64,000 bases of DNA from Rhizobium sp. 11515TR (GCF_002277895.1 NZ_CP022998.1:558001-622000); one strand, 5' to 3'; positions 10,206 through 22,946 are shown, counted from the stretch's first letter. Notes: a model not told the origin generated them from the letters alone. Program-made: numbers and translations.

Positions 10206-11909
10206 CTATGGCCGATGCGATAAAAACCAGCGGATTTCCGGCTTTTCCGTGATCCGGAAGACGATCTCGAGCTGATCGGAAGAACGCATGCCTGAGGGAT
10301 CGGCAAAGAAGATATCCTCCGCCACAAGCACCTCGTTGCCGGGCGAGGAGAAGACCCATGTCTCTCCATCCGGAGCGATCAACAGCGCGGCATCCGTCTC
10401 GGTCTGCAGCAAGCTGATGGAGGGGTGAATGTGAAAACGGGCCGAAGCGATGCCTTCGCCCTTCGGCTGATGCTTCTTGCCCTCCGGCACGAAGAACCGG
10501 TCGCGGCCGGCGACGATCGTGCCGCTGGCATTCAGACTGATCTCGCGCTCATGGACATAGCCGAAGGCGGGGAGGTAGCCGTCATGGGCGGCACGGACAT
10601 AGTCGCGTCCATCTTCGGTCTCGGCCCGCTCGACGATGACCTTCTTGACGCCGCTGACCATGATCGGCCCAAGCGATTTCGATTTGGAGAACTGACAGGA
10701 CGAGGTGTCGTTGAGTGTGACGGTCGAATGTGCCGCGGTCGCCCGCGCCGCCTGCATGAAACGATCACCGGCAAATTCGGGCGCGCCGGAATTGATGATG
10801 AAGCGCGTCTTGCCCGACGACATCTCGAAAGAAAGACAGCCGGCATGGGCTGTGCGGCTGAGATCGGACGAGGCCGCGGTTCCCACGTCGACGATGACGA
10901 CGGCCGAACCGGCCGCCAGCCGGTGATACTTGGTATGCGGCAGCGCCTTGAAGGCCTGACCGGCCGTCTCGTCATAGCGCAGCACCGACATCAGCTCGTT
11001 GGCGAGCGTCGATGTCGCACCGTTGAACAGCGCCAGATCGCCATCCTGATGGCGGAAGAAACGCAGTGCAGGATACATGCGGTCGATGCCAGGAATGAGC
11101 CGGATCGGAACATCATGGCCGAGATTGACATAGGTCTGGCGCAGCGGCAGCAGATCGAGCAGCAATTCCAGCGATGCCCGTGGATTGCGAGAGATATGGC
11201 CGCCATCCTGCAGGATTTGCCGGTCGATCTCGCGATCGAGGGCCTGCCCCGCCCGTTTCAGCGTCAGCGAGCTGCTCGGCATGGCGACCGAGGCCATGGC
11301 AAGCGCGATACGCACGCGGAACCTTGTGATGCCGTCAGGCGACGACGCCACGATCCGGCGCAAAAAGCGCACATGGAATACGAGCATGCGCATGAAGCGG
11401 CGGTAGAAACCGCTATCGGTGCCCTGCAAAAGCACGGGCGAATGCGACAGAAGCGCGATCAGCCGTTGCGCCGCTATGTCGGGCGACCAGGCTAGGCCAT
11501 GCAGCCGGCGACCGTGAACAGCAATCCAGTCGGTGAGGATCGACCGCGCCGCAGCTGAGGCCTGATCGCTCTTTTCCGCCCGCAAATGCCGCAGCCAGCG
11601 AAAATTATGCAGCCGGGCGGCAAAGGCCAGCGACGGCAGCTCCAACGAGAAAGGGGAGCCGCCTTGCGTTTCCAGAACGCGCCCAGCGAGCAGAATGCGG
11701 CCGTTCAAAAGCTCTTCGACGAAAAAGGGATCGACGCTGCGCAGATCGGTCGGCGCCACGATCAGGCGCTCCGGCACACGCATCGTGTGGCGGGTGAGAC
11801 GCAATCGCGTCAACGCCGCGCGGCGCGACATCCGCCGCCATGCTTCCCGCATGTATGAACTCACTAAACCCTGCCGCAGATCTGCATATTTGCTTCTGCT
11901 TACTCTCAT
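10206..11909 (-). CDS. Heparinase II/III family protein
   Basis: A 567-residue protein with an N-terminal alpha-helical toroid-like region (LHNFRWLRHLRAEKSD, GRRLHGLAWSPDIAAQRLIALLSH) and a C-terminal beta-rich heparinase II/III-like domain (HAGCLSFEMSSGKTRFIINSGAPE, then ATAAHSTVTLNDTSSCQF). Family members are polysaccharide lyases acting on uronic-acid polymers, but no signal peptide is obvious and the substrate cannot be read from the sequence. It lies between rsmB and purH, all leftward. The start is uncertain: ATG 11909 is the longest option, with later ATGs at 11852 and 11831; none has a strong ribosome site. Confidence 0.82.
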   Translation of the reverse strand: MRVSRSKYADLRQGLVSSYMREAWRRMSRRAALTRLRLTRHTMRVPERLIVAPTDLRSVDPFFVEELLNGRILLAGRVLETQGGSPFSLELPSLAFAARLHNFRWLRHLRAEKSDQASAAARSILTDWIAVHGRRLHGLAWSPDIAAQRLIALLSHSPVLLQGTDSGFYRRFMRMLVFHVRFLRRIVASSPDGITRFRVRIALAMASVAMPSSSLTLKRAGQALDREIDRQILQDGGHISRNPRASLELLLDLLPLRQTYVNLGHDVPIRLIPGIDRMYPALRFFRHQDGDLALFNGATSTLANELMSVLRYDETAGQAFKALPHTKYHRLAAGSAVVIVDVGTAASSDLSRTAHAGCLSFEMSSGKTRFIINSGAPEFAGDRFMQAARATAAHSTVTLNDTSSCQFSKSKSLGPIMVSGVKKVIVERAETEDGRDYVRAAHDGYLPAFGYVHEREISLNASGTIVAGRDRFFVPEGKKHQPKGEGIASARFHIHPSISLLQTETDAALLIAPDGETWVFSSPGNEVLVAEDIFFADPSGMRSSDQLEIVFRITEKPEIRWFLSHRP

Positions 11910-12000
11910 TACCCGTGGTTAAAAAGAGGTTACAGATATACCAATTAAAGACATGTTCGCCGGTTTTTTAACCGTCCGGTAAAAACGATTCGAGGTGGGA

Positions 12001-13410
12001 CTAATGCGTGCGGCGAAGCACGACGGCAAAGAAGCCGTCGAGGCCAGAGGCGAAGCCGTCGGCAAGCGGCAGCATATCCGGCGTGGTGCGGAAGGCTCCA
12101 AGCGGCGAAATCGCCGCTTCCAGACCCGGCCAATCGCCTGATGCGATCGGTACGCGCTCGACATTGCCGGTATCGGCAAGCAGGCGTGCAACCAGATCTT
12201 CGCCCTCTTCGGGATCGAGCGAACAGTTGGAGAAGACCACCACACCGCGCGGCTTGACCAAGGTTAGGGCATGGCGAAGCAGGCGTTCCTGCAGCGCGGC
12301 CAGCTTGGCGATATCCTCCGGTCCTTTGGTCCAGAGCACATCCGGATGGCGGCGCGTCGTTCCCGTCGAGGAGCAGGGGGCATCGAGAAGAGCCGCATCG
12401 AAAAGTTCGTCGGGCTGATATTTGCTCATATCGGCAACGACGGTTTCTGCTTCGAAGCCAAGGCGTGCCAGATTGCCGGACAGCCGCTTCAGGCGATTGG
12501 CGGATTGATCGAGAGCCGTGACCTCAGCGCCGGCGAGAATGAGTTGCGCCGTCTTGCCGCCCGGTGCTGCGCAGAGATCCACCACCCGCTTGCCGGCCAG
12601 CGGGCCGAAAAGTTTTGCGGGAATGCTGGCGGCAGCATCCTGAACCCACCACTCCCCTTGGTCGAAACCTTCGAGAGAGGGAATGGACCCTTCGAAGGCG
12701 GCAAGCCGCACGCCACCGGTCGGCAGCACCACGCCGTTCAGCCGCTTCGCCCAGCCCTCGGCATCGGATTTCACGGTGAGGTCGATCGCCGCTGGCTCGA
12801 GTTGCGTGTCGGAAATCTTTAGCGCAGCGGGAGCGCCATAGGCCGCTTCCAGGCGGGAAAGGAACCAGGCCGGCATGGCCGGCACGTTCGCAACCCGCTC
12901 AAGGATTTCCTGCTTCTCGCGGCCGATGCGGCGGAGAATGGCATTGACCAGCTTGGCGAAACGGCGATTGCGAGGATCGCGGTTGGCTTGCTCGACAGCA
13001 AGATCGACGGCGGAATGATCCGGCACGTCGAGGTAGAGGATCTGCGTCGCACCAATGACGAGGACATGATGCAGGGCACGGGCACCCTCCGGCAGCGGCG
13101 AATCGAGCAACGACGAGATCGCCGCCTCGATACGCGGCAGGTGGCGCAGCGCGCTGTTCAGGATAGCCCGCACCAGCGCACGGTCGCCATCGCTGAGCGT
13201 CGTATAGGCGGCGCTGCCGCCTTCGGCATCGAGCATGCCGTCGAGCGGCGTCTTGCGATCCAGCACGGCTCCCAGGATCTTCGACGCCGCAGCGCGGGCC
13301 GCAAGGCCGGGCTTCTGCGGGGACGAATCGACCGGCCTCGACGGCTGCGGCCGCTTGCCCGATCGTTTTCCGTCTCTCTTGGAAGCGTTGTTTTTCGTGT
13401 CAGAACTCAA
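12001..13410 (-). CDS. rsmB: 16S rRNA (cytosine-C5) methyltransferase, RsmB family
   Basis: A 469-residue RsmB/NOP-type methyltransferase. The N-terminal NusB-like RNA-binding domain ([21 protein letters not shown] to about residue 180) is followed by the SAM-binding domain with [15 protein letters not shown]. Two catalytic cysteines are visible: [10 protein letters not shown] (the PC motif) and [12 protein letters not shown] (the TC-motif position, here NC). It would modify the decoding region of 16S rRNA. It overlaps the htpX stop by four bases (ATGA), so translation is probably coupled. The basic N-terminal tail (residues 1-35, rich in K, R and S) is an extension. The exact modified position (967 in E. 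coli) is inferred from family. Confidence 0.92.
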   Translation of the reverse strand: MSSDTKNNASKRDGKRSGKRPQPSRPVDSSPQKPGLAARAAASKILGAVLDRKTPLDGMLDAEGGSAAYTTLSDGDRALVRAILNSALRHLPRIEAAISSLLDSPLPEGARALHHVLVIGATQILYLDVPDHSAVDLAVEQANRDPRNRRFAKLVNAILRRIGREKQEILERVANVPAMPAWFLSRLEAAYGAPAALKISDTQLEPAAIDLTVKSDAEGWAKRLNGVVLPTGGVRLAAFEGSIPSLEGFDQGEWWVQDAAASIPAKLFGPLAGKRVVDLCAAPGGKTAQLILAGAEVTALDQSANRLKRLSGNLARLGFEAETVVADMSKYQPDELFDAALLDAPCSSTGTTRRHPDVLWTKGPEDIAKLAALQERLLRHALTLVKPRGVVVFSNCSLDPEEGEDLVARLLADTGNVERVPIASGDWPGLEAAISPLGAFRTTPDMLPLADGFASGLDGFFAVVLRRTH

Positions 13411-14405
13411 GACCAGGGACCCTTCGGCGGTTGCGAACCACCGCGACCCGTATTCGGCACGGAGCGCGATTTGCGCCCCGAATTAGCAGTGAAGGACGGT
13501 CCCGTCGAGCCAAAGCCGGAAGATGCGCCGGAAGACGGTGTCATCGGCGAAGCACCGCCGCCACCGTAACGGGCCATTTCATGCAGAGCGGCAATGCGGT
13601 TTTCCGTATTCGGATGGGTGGAAAACAAGTTGTCCATACGCTCGCCGGAGAGCGGATTGATAATGAACATATGCGCCGTCGCCGGATGACCTTCGGCCTC
13701 TTCGTTCGGAATATGCGCCGCGCCGCGGGCGATCTTGCCGAGCGCGGAGGCAAGCCAAAGCGGATTGCCGCAGATTTCCGCGCCCCGGCGGTCGGCCGAA
13801 TATTCGCGCGTACGGCTGATCGCCATCTGCACCAGCATGGCGGCCAGCGGGGCGACGATCATCGCCACGAGGACGCCGACCATGCCGAGTGGGTTGTTGT
13901 TGTCGCGGCGGCCGCCGAAGAAAAAGGCGAAATTGCCGAGCATGGAAATGGCACCGGCAAGCGTCGCCGTGATCGTCATGGTCAGCGTGTCGCGGTTCTG
14001 CACGTGGGCAAGTTCATGCGCCATCACGCCGGCCACTTCCTCGGGCGTCAGCGCGTGTAGGAGACCGGTGGAGGCCGCAACGGCGGCATTTTCGGGGTTG
14101 CGGCCCGTGGCAAAAGCATTCGGCTGCGGGCTGTCATAGAGATAGACCTTCGGCATCGGCAGGCCGGCATTGCGGGCGAGATCGCGGACGATGCGGTAGA
14201 ATTCCGGCGCGCTGCGCTCATCGACCTCCTGCGCACCATAGGTGGACAGCACCATGCGGTCGGAATTCCAATAGGAAAAGAAATTCATGCCGGCGGCGAC
14301 GACAAATGCGATCAGCATGCCCGATTGGCCGCCGATCAGAAAGCCGACGCCCATGAAGAGCGCGGTCATGAAGGCAAGCAGCATGGCAGTACGCATGAGA
14401 TTCAT
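13407..14405 (-). CDS. htpX: Zinc metalloprotease HtpX
   Basis: A 332-residue M48 membrane protease that degrades misfolded inner-membrane proteins, usually under envelope stress. Two N-terminal membrane segments (residues 5-40) precede the zinc motif HELAH (130-134); a further hydrophobic pair (about 148-200) and an [15 protein letters not shown] motif supplying the third ligand follow. The C-terminus is glycine/serine-rich and low complexity. The start ATG 14405 has GGAGACC upstream. Divergent from the SDHAF4-like gene. Confidence 0.95.
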   Translation of the reverse strand: MNLMRTAMLLAFMTALFMGVGFLIGGQSGMLIAFVVAAGMNFFSYWNSDRMVLSTYGAQEVDERSAPEFYRIVRDLARNAGLPMPKVYLYDSPQPNAFATGRNPENAAVAASTGLLHALTPEEVAGVMAHELAHVQNRDTLTMTITATLAGAISMLGNFAFFFGGRRDNNNPLGMVGVLVAMIVAPLAAMLVQMAISRTREYSADRRGAEICGNPLWLASALGKIARGAAHIPNEEAEGHPATAHMFIINPLSGERMDNLFSTHPNTENRIAALHEMARYGGGGASPMTPSSGASSGFGSTGPSFTANSGRKSRSVPNTGRGGSQPPKGPWS

Positions 14406-14515
14406 CGAGAGGTCTCCAACACATCTGTCGTCCAAACCTTTTTCTTTACGGCCGGACGCACTATGATTTGGCTATTCCTCCCTCCATTTCAATATTTCGG
14501 AGGTCGCGCGAGACC

Positions 14516-14743
14516 ATGCAAACCGCAGATAACGACAATAAACTCGAAACCGAAGCCGGCGAAATCACCCGCAAGCCGCTCTCACCCGCGGCCAAGCGCG
14601 CGCTCGCCGAAGCAGAAGAGCGCCGCAAGGCGCAGGAAGCTCAAGCACAGGCCGAACTTCCCCCCGAAATTGGCGGCCGCGGCGGCGCCGACCCCGCACG
14701 CTTCGGCGATTGGGAAATCAACGGTCGGGCGATCGACTTTTGA
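14516..14743 (+). CDS. DUF1674 / SDHAF4-like succinate dehydrogenase assembly factor
   Basis: A 75-residue protein whose C-terminal EIGGRGGADPARFGDWEI followed by NGRAIDF is the hallmark of DUF1674. Mitochondrial members (SDHAF4/Sdh8) bind the flavinated SdhA subunit during complex II assembly, so a bacterial role in succinate dehydrogenase maturation is plausible by homology. The N-terminal half is charged and probably disordered or helical (ALAEAEERRKAQEAQAQAE). The start ATG 14516 has CGGAGG about 11 bases upstream. It is divergent from htpX. Confidence 0.88.
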   Translation: MQTADNDNKLETEAGEITRKPLSPAAKRALAEAEERRKAQEAQAQAELPPEIGGRGGADPARFGDWEINGRAIDF

Positions 14744-14780
14744 GATGAGTTTGGGTTAGCCGTCATTCGATGAGAGAATA

Positions 14781-15773
14781 ATGCCTATAGGTTTCTCTCA
14801 AGGTCTGTCCTTTGATAGGAAACGCGCAAACTGGAGCCGGACGGGCCACCGCCCTTTGGCTTGGTGCGCGTGGTATCCGGCCGATGACGATGCAATCGAA
14901 ATCGCACCCTCGCCGTCCTCGTTCAAGCAAAAGCCGGTCGCGCCCAACGCGCCGATGAAGAAATCCACCGATCCGCGCCCTTTGGTGTTGCTGTCTCACG
15001 GATCGGGCGGCCTTGCCATTGGACTGGAATGGCTCGGACATCGCTTGGCGCAGGCCGGCTTTGTGGTCCTGGGCATCGATCATCACGGCCATACAGGTTC
15101 AGAACCGTATAGAGCCGAGGGATTTCTCTGTCTCTGGGAGCGGGCGGCCGATCTGACCGCCTTGCTCAATGCCAATGACTGGAGAGAGGTCTTGGGCGGG
15201 GCCGTTGAAAACCATGCCTACGTCGCAGGTTTCTCCGCCGGCGCCTATACCGCGATGCTGCTTGTCGGCGCCCGCGTTGCCTACTCTCAGTTCGAACCGG
15301 ACAACCCTCAGAAGAGCCCCATACGAGGACCGAGAGAATTCCCCGATTTGGCGGATCACATTCCTTCGCTTCTCCAAGATGATATATTCCTAGAATCATG
15401 GAATCGACGACGGGACAGTTTTAGGGATGATAGATTGAAAGCCGCTTTGGCGATCGCGCCAGGTCGGTCGGTTCTCGGCTTTTCCAAGGAAAGTCTCGAA
15501 GAAATAACAGCACCCGTTCAGATCGTTGGCGGCGATGCGGATGTCATAGCGCCGGCCCACGAATGCTGCACATGGCTCCACGAAAATGTCCGCTCCAGCT
15601 CCCTTGAAATCATGGGCGGCGGGGTGGGCCATTATACGTTTTTGCCTGAACCCACACCACAAGGCCTGCGGGCCGCACCGGCAGTCTTTACCGACATTGC
15701 TGGCTTGGTGCGAAAAAACGTGCATAACCATGTTGCTCACATGGCAATTGCTTTTTTCAGCACTGCAAAATGA
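14781..15773 (+). CDS. Alpha/beta hydrolase, dienelactone hydrolase-like
   Basis: A 330-residue protein with an alpha/beta-hydrolase core: LVLLSHGSGG (oxyanion-hole strand), the nucleophile elbow GFSAG, a late acidic segment VGGDADVIAP and a histidine segment GGGVGHYTF, giving a complete Ser-Asp-His triad. It resembles the predicted dienelactone-hydrolase group; substrate unknown. No signal peptide is visible. Base composition and codon use look more AT-rich than the neighbours, especially in 15360-15440, hinting at later acquisition. It stands alone between two conserved housekeeping genes and ends in a convergent hairpin with acsA. Confidence 0.78.
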   Translation: MPIGFSQGLSFDRKRANWSRTGHRPLAWCAWYPADDDAIEIAPSPSSFKQKPVAPNAPMKKSTDPRPLVLLSHGSGGLAIGLEWLGHRLAQAGFVVLGIDHHGHTGSEPYRAEGFLCLWERAADLTALLNANDWREVLGGAVENHAYVAGFSAGAYTAMLLVGARVAYSQFEPDNPQKSPIRGPREFPDLADHIPSLLQDDIFLESWNRRRDSFRDDRLKAALAIAPGRSVLGFSKESLEEITAPVQIVGGDADVIAPAHECCTWLHENVRSSSLEIMGGGVGHYTFLPEPTPQGLRAAPAVFTDIAGLVRKNVHNHVAHMAIAFFSTAK

Positions 15774-15778
15774 GAAAC

Positions 15779-15805
15779 TTAGGCGAGAGCCAAGCTCTCG
15801 CCTAA
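15779..15805. terminator. Bidirectional hairpin between the hydrolase and acsA
   Basis: A perfect 12-base inverted repeat (TTAGGCGAGAGC / GCTCTCGCCTAA) with a CAA loop lies between two convergent stop codons. It lacks a long T tract on either side, so termination is likely but not certain. Confidence 0.6.
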
Positions 15806-15835
15806 CGTCGCATGGCCTAATGCCCTTCGCTCGAC

Positions 15836-17794
15836 CTAGGCAGCATCCGCCTTGTTCTGTCTGTTGGCGATCAGATCATCGACGACAGCCGGATCGGCGA
15901 GCGTCGAAGTATCGCCAAGTGCGCCGAAATCATCCTCGGCGATCTTGCGCAGGATGCGGCGCATGATTTTGCCGGAGCGGGTTTTCGGCAGGCCAGGCGT
16001 GAACTGGATCTTGTCCGGCGAGGCGATCGGGCCGATTTCGGCGCGAACGTGCTTCACCAGCTCCTGCCGCAGCGCTTCGGTGCCCTCCATGCCGACCATC
16101 AGCGTCACGTAGCAATAGATGCCCTGGCCCTTGATCGAATGCGGATAGCCGACGACAGCGGCTTCCGACACGTGCTTATGGGATACGAGCGCCGATTCCA
16201 CTTCTGCCGTGCCGAGGCGATGGCCCGAGACGTTGAGCACGTCATCGACGCGGCCGGTGATCCAGTAATAGCCGTCCTCGTCACGACGGCAGCCATCGCC
16301 GGTGAAGTATTTGCCCTTGTAGGTGGAGAAGTAGGTCTGGATGAAGCGCTCATGGTCGCCATAGACGGTACGCATCTGGCCGGGCCAGCTGTCGGCGATG
16401 ACGAGATTGCCGTCGGCCGCCCCTTCCAGCACATTGCCTTCATTGTCGACCAGCTGCGGCTGCACGCCAAAGAACGGCAAGGTGGCTGAACCGGCCTTGA
16501 GATCGGTCGCGCCCGGAAGCGGCGTGATCATATGGCCACCCGTTTCCGTTTGCCACCAGGTATCGACGATCGGGCAGCGGCTGTCGCCGACCACCTTGTA
16601 ATACCATTCCCATGCCTCGGGATTGATCGGCTCGCCGACGGTACCGAGGATGCGCAGGCTGGAGCGCGAGGCACGCTTGACGAACTGATCGCCGGCGCCC
16701 ATCAGCGAACGGATCGCCGTCGGCGCCGTGTAGAAGATATTGACTTTGTGCTTGTCGATCACATCCCAGAAACGGCCCTGGTCCGGGTAGTTCGGCACAC
16801 CTTCGAACATCAGCGAGGTCGCTGCATTCGCAAGCGGCCCGTAGACGATGTAGGAATGGCCCGTCACCCAGCCGACATCGGCCGTGCACCAGTAGATATC
16901 GCCGGGATGATAGTCGAACGTGTATTCGTGCGTCATCGCCGCATAGACGAGGTAGCCGGCCGTCGTGTGCAGCACGCCCTTCGGCTTGCCCGTGGAGCCC
17001 GAGGTATAGAGGATGAAGAGCGGGTCTTCCGCCTTCATCTTCGCCGGAGGGCAATCCGCCTTCACCTTGGCGGTTTCCTCGTGATACCAGACATCGCGGC
17101 CGGGCTCCCAGGCAACCTTGCCGCCGGTGCGGCGCACGGCAATGACGGTCTTGACCGCAACCTGCTGCTTGGCGGCGATCTGAATGGCCTTATCGGTGTT
17201 TTCCTTCAGCGGAATAGACTTGCCGCCGCGCACACCTTCGTCACAGGTGATGACGACGGTCGAGGCGCAATCGACGATGCGGCCGGCAAGCGCTTCCGGC
17301 GAGAAGCCGCCGAAGACAACCGAATGCACCGCGCCGATGCGGGCGCAGGCCAGCATCGCATAGGCTGCCTCGGGGATCATCGGCATGTAGATGGTGACGC
17401 GATCACCCTTCTTCACGCCGTGCTCCTTTAGAACATTCGCCAGGCGGCAGACCTGCTCGTAGAGCTCGTTATAAGTGATCTTCTTGTCGATATAGGGATT
17501 GTCGCCTTCCCAGATGAAGGCGACGCGATCGCCGTGCTTCTTCAGATGCCGGTCGATGCAATTATAGGAGACGTTGGTGACGCCATCCTCGAACCACTTG
17601 ATCGAGACCTTGCCTGTAAAGGACGTGTTCTTGACCTTGGTATAGGGCTTGAACCAGTCAATGCGCTTGCCGTGCTTGCCCCAGAACTTGTCGGGATCCT
17701 CGACGCTCTGCTCATACCATTTCTGGTACTTCGCCTTGTCGATCAGGGCGCGCGCCTTGATCGGTTTCGTCACGGGATGGATCTTCTCCGACAT
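15836..17794 (-). CDS. acsA: Acetyl-CoA synthetase (AMP-forming)
   Basis: A 652-residue enzyme that activates acetate through acetyl-AMP to acetyl-CoA. It carries the AMP-binding motif [12 protein letters not shown], the adenylate motif WWQTETGG, and the C-terminal [11 protein letters not shown] with K609 as the lysine regulated by acetylation in this family. Length matches Acs (about 650). The start ATG 17794 is preceded by GAGGAGG. It is divergent from the TrcR-type gene across a 223-base promoter region. Confidence 0.97.
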   Translation of the reverse strand: MSEKIHPVTKPIKARALIDKAKYQKWYEQSVEDPDKFWGKHGKRIDWFKPYTKVKNTSFTGKVSIKWFEDGVTNVSYNCIDRHLKKHGDRVAFIWEGDNPYIDKKITYNELYEQVCRLANVLKEHGVKKGDRVTIYMPMIPEAAYAMLACARIGAVHSVVFGGFSPEALAGRIVDCASTVVITCDEGVRGGKSIPLKENTDKAIQIAAKQQVAVKTVIAVRRTGGKVAWEPGRDVWYHEETAKVKADCPPAKMKAEDPLFILYTSGSTGKPKGVLHTTAGYLVYAAMTHEYTFDYHPGDIYWCTADVGWVTGHSYIVYGPLANAATSLMFEGVPNYPDQGRFWDVIDKHKVNIFYTAPTAIRSLMGAGDQFVKRASRSSLRILGTVGEPINPEAWEWYYKVVGDSRCPIVDTWWQTETGGHMITPLPGATDLKAGSATLPFFGVQPQLVDNEGNVLEGAADGNLVIADSWPGQMRTVYGDHERFIQTYFSTYKGKYFTGDGCRRDEDGYYWITGRVDDVLNVSGHRLGTAEVESALVSHKHVSEAAVVGYPHSIKGQGIYCYVTLMVGMEGTEALRQELVKHVRAEIGPIASPDKIQFTPGLPKTRSGKIMRRILRKIAEDDFGALGDTSTLADPAVVDDLIANRQNKADAA

Positions 17795-17911
17795 TGTTTC
17801 CTCCTCAAATCCTCGCATGCTGATTTGTAATCGCGAGTACTCTTTCCGCGCAATAAATAGCAGGTCAAACTACGACAGCAATTGGACAAAGTGCATTTCA
17901 TGCGCAAAGAA

Positions 17912-17940
17912 TTGCAATTCCGCGACACTATCGCTATATA
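17912..17940 (+). promoter_or_regulatory. Candidate housekeeping promoter for the TrcR-type gene
   Basis: TTGCAA (17912-17917), a 17-base spacer, and TATATA (17935-17940) fit the rhizobial sigma-70 consensus. The start site would be near 17947, leaving a leader of about 70 bases before ATG 18018. Predicted by eye only. Confidence 0.5.
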
Positions 17941-18017
17941 GGGCCGTATTTCCCGGACAATGTGGTGTTACACCCCGGACCGCGACACCGGCGCGGACTG
18001 ACAGAAGGACTATATCC

Positions 18018-18725
18018 ATGGCTCAACAATTGCTCATGCCGAAGGCAACTGCCATCTGGCTTGTCGACAATACGGCCTTGTCATTCGACCAGATCGCGCA
18101 GTTCTGCAAGCTGCATCCGCTCGAAGTGAAGGCCATTGCCGATGGGGAAGCAGCGCAGGGCATCAAGGGCCTCGACCCGATCTCGACCGGCCAGCTGACC
18201 CGCGATGAAATCGCCCGTGCCGAAGCCAACCCGAACCATAAGCTGAAGCTTTCCGAGCCGAAGGTTCGCGTGCCGGAATCCAAGCGCCGCGGCCCGCGTT
18301 ACACGCCGGTCTCCAAGCGTCAGGACCGCCCGAACGCTATCCTCTGGCTGGTGCGCAATCATCCTGAACTGAAGGATGCGCAGATTTCGCGCCTCGTCGG
18401 CACCACCAAGTCGACCATCGAGCAGATTCGCGACCGCACGCACTGGAATTCGGCCAACCTGACGCCGATGGATCCGGTCACGCTCGGCCTCTGCAGCCAG
18501 ATCGACCTCGACATGGAAGTCGAAAAGGCATCCAAGGGCCGTCCGCTGCCAACCGCCGCCGAACTCGGCGCAACCCTGCAGCCGGCTCAGGAAACCGAAA
18601 AGCTCGGTTTCAGTTACGATCGCGAAGAAGAGAAGGAAAAGGAAATCGACGCCGACGCCGTTTTCGCCAAGCTGAAGTCGCTGAAATCGACCAGCCGCGA
18701 CGACGAGGACGACGATCAGTTCTGA
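18018..18725 (+). CDS. DUF1013 protein, TrcR-type cell-cycle transcriptional regulator
   Basis: A 235-residue protein of the DUF1013 family, restricted to alphaproteobacteria and named TrcR in current annotation. It has two helix-turn-helix-like segments: residues about 10-40 (ATAIWLVDNTALSFDQIAQF) and about 105-135 (AILWLVRNHPELKDAQISRL followed by VGTTKSTIEQIRDRTHW). The C-terminus is acidic and low complexity (EEEKEKEIDADA, DDEDDDQF). An AGAAGGA site precedes the ATG. A single-gene transcript is suggested by the upstream promoter and the terminator directly after it. The function is from family naming, not demonstrated here. Confidence 0.87.
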   Translation: MAQQLLMPKATAIWLVDNTALSFDQIAQFCKLHPLEVKAIADGEAAQGIKGLDPISTGQLTRDEIARAEANPNHKLKLSEPKVRVPESKRRGPRYTPVSKRQDRPNAILWLVRNHPELKDAQISRLVGTTKSTIEQIRDRTHWNSANLTPMDPVTLGLCSQIDLDMEVEKASKGRPLPTAAELGATLQPAQETEKLGFSYDREEEKEKEIDADAVFAKLKSLKSTSRDDEDDDQF

Positions 18726-18750
18726 GATCCGGTATAGCGGATAAGAATGC

Positions 18751-18781
18751 AAAGCCCCGGCCGAACCGGGGCTTTTTTGTT
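18751..18781 (+). terminator. Intrinsic terminator of the TrcR-type gene
   Basis: AAAGCCCCGG / CCGGGGCTTT stem with a short CCGAA loop region followed by six T, 25 bases after the stop. Confidence 0.9.
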
Positions 18782-18796
18782 TGTCTAGAGCACTGT

Positions 18797-18832
18797 AGAC
18801 CCTCTCTCTCCCGCCTGCGGGGAGAGAGGACT
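18797..18832. repeat. CT/GA-rich palindrome, rhizobial intergenic type
   Basis: A hairpin whose arms CTCTCTCCC and GGGGAGAGAG are separated by GCCTGC. Palindromes of this CTCTCCC-GCCTGC-GGGAGAG type recur between rhizobial genes. The rest of the gap up to 18945 contains nothing I recognise. Confidence 0.55.
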
Positions 18833-18945
18833 ATTCCATGCCATGATTGCCATCTTCAGGACTGAGGGCCCCCGTCAAATCTCCAATCCGGGCCGGTCAT
18901 GTGCTCCACACACCAAGGCCTTCCGCACCTTTTATTTTACCGAAT

Positions 18946-19605
18946 TTACCGCGCCCCAAAAATCGCCGAGCCGACCCGGACGCTCGTCGCGCCGAAGGCA
19001 ACCGCAATTTCGTAGTCGCTGGACATGCCCATGGAGAGCTTTTCGACGCTAGCCTGCCTGGCGAGCTTTGCCAGCAGCGCAAAATGCGGCCCCGGATTTT
19101 CCTCGGCCGGCGGAATGCACATCAGGCCCTCGATCGAAAGCCCCAGTTCCTTGCGGCACAGCTCGACGAAAGCGACGGTATCGTCGGGCGCAATCCCGGC
19201 CTTTTGTGGTTCCAGTCCGGTATTGACCTGCACATAGAGCCGCAAACTCTTGCCCTGCCGCTTCATTTCATCGGCGACGGCCCGCGCGATCTTTTCCCGG
19301 TCGATCGTCTCAATAACGTCGAATAGCGCCACCGCATCTGCGGCTTTGTTCGATTGCAATGGCCCGATCAGGTGCAGCTCGATTCCAGGCGTTTCAGCTT
19401 TCAGCTCCGGCCACTTGCCCTGACTTTCCTGCACGCGGTTTTCGCCGAACACGCGCTGGCCGGCCGAAATCGCCGGCCGGATCTGATCGGCATCGAAGGT
19501 CTTGGAAACGGCAACGAGCTGCACGGAGCCGGTAGCTCGGCCGGCGTGACGCTCGGCGGCTGCGATATGGGAACGGACTTCGTTCAGACGCTCTTGAAGT
19601 TCCAT
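18946..19605 (-). CDS. YggS/PROSC-family PLP-binding protein
   Basis: A 219-residue single-domain alanine-racemase-fold protein that binds PLP and maintains vitamin B6 and amino acid balance; it has no known catalytic activity. The PLP lysine lies in VQLVAVSKTFDAD, and the ends HLIGPLQSNK, LMCIPP and LSMGMSSDYEIAVAFGATSVR are family signatures. The start ATG 19605 is preceded by GAGGCGGAAAG; the open frame extends to 19725 but without family similarity. Divergent from leuS. Confidence 0.93.
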   Translation of the reverse strand: MELQERLNEVRSHIAAAERHAGRATGSVQLVAVSKTFDADQIRPAISAGQRVFGENRVQESQGKWPELKAETPGIELHLIGPLQSNKAADAVALFDVIETIDREKIARAVADEMKRQGKSLRLYVQVNTGLEPQKAGIAPDDTVAFVELCRKELGLSIEGLMCIPPAEENPGPHFALLAKLARQASVEKLSMGMSSDYEIAVAFGATSVRVGSAIFGAR

Positions 19606-19804
19606 CTTTCCGCCTCGATATTTGGCTTGCTTCTCAAACTTTGCAGTAATGAGGCTCACAGGCTTTGCCAAGGGCGAATGCACTGGAATCCGGCTTTGCT
19701 TTGCAAGATAAGGCACTTGCTGCACCCGCTAAACTTGACGCTTGGGTGGTTTCGTGGTGAAGGTCACGCCTTAATCCCCATGATTTTCCGGAATACAAGA
19801 ACAA

Positions 19805-22424
<2,620 letters not shown>

Positions 22425-22435
<11 letters not shown>

Positions 22436-22946
22436 TAATCTTTTCAAGTTTGCCCGCGTCGCTGGCGTTGCGTCTCTTGTGGCCGTTGCTGGTCTTCTAT
22501 CGGCCTGCCAGGTTCGGCCGCTCTATGCCGTCAGCACCGGCGTCACACAGAAGCTGTCAGAAGTTTCCTTCTCCGACGTGGGCTCGCGCGTCGGTCTCCA
22601 GGTGCGCAACCAGCTGATCTTCATCGCGGGGCGCGGCGCAGGCGAGACCAAGACGCCGAAATACAGTGTCGATCTGAGCGTAAGCTCCGGTACCGGCGGC
22701 GTGCTTTATCTTCCGTCTTCGAGCACCTCGGCCGCAGGCCGCACGACTGTGACCGTCTCGTTCACATTGAGGGAGATCGGCACCGGCAAGGTTATCAAAT
22801 CGGGTAGCCGTGCGGTGACGTCGCTCGTCGACTTCCCGACTCAGGAATTCGCCAAGCAGCGCGCAATCCGTGATTCGGAAGACCGTGCTGCCCGCGAAGT
22901 TGCCGAAATGGTCGCAGCCGATATCGCTGCCGCGCTCAGCCGCTGA
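22425..22946 (+). CDS. lptE: LPS-assembly lipoprotein LptE
   Basis: A 173-residue outer-membrane lipoprotein that plugs the LptD barrel and takes part in placing LPS at the cell surface. The signal sequence has a hydrophobic stretch (residues 10-25) and lipobox LSAC with C28 as the lipidated residue. The RPLY motif after the cysteine and an SxxxxSY-like beta region are typical of the LptE/RlpB family, which is poorly conserved. The start is TTG 22425, overlapping leuS by 11 bases, which suggests translational coupling. Confidence 0.85.

Noticed and set aside
10425..11495. A 356-codon plus-strand open frame opposite the heparinase-like gene
   Set aside because: Antisense to a gene with clear family motifs; composition is that of a shadow frame in high-GC DNA.
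19735..19763. TTGACG as a leuS promoter
   Set aside because: No acceptable -10 at 16-18 bases downstream.
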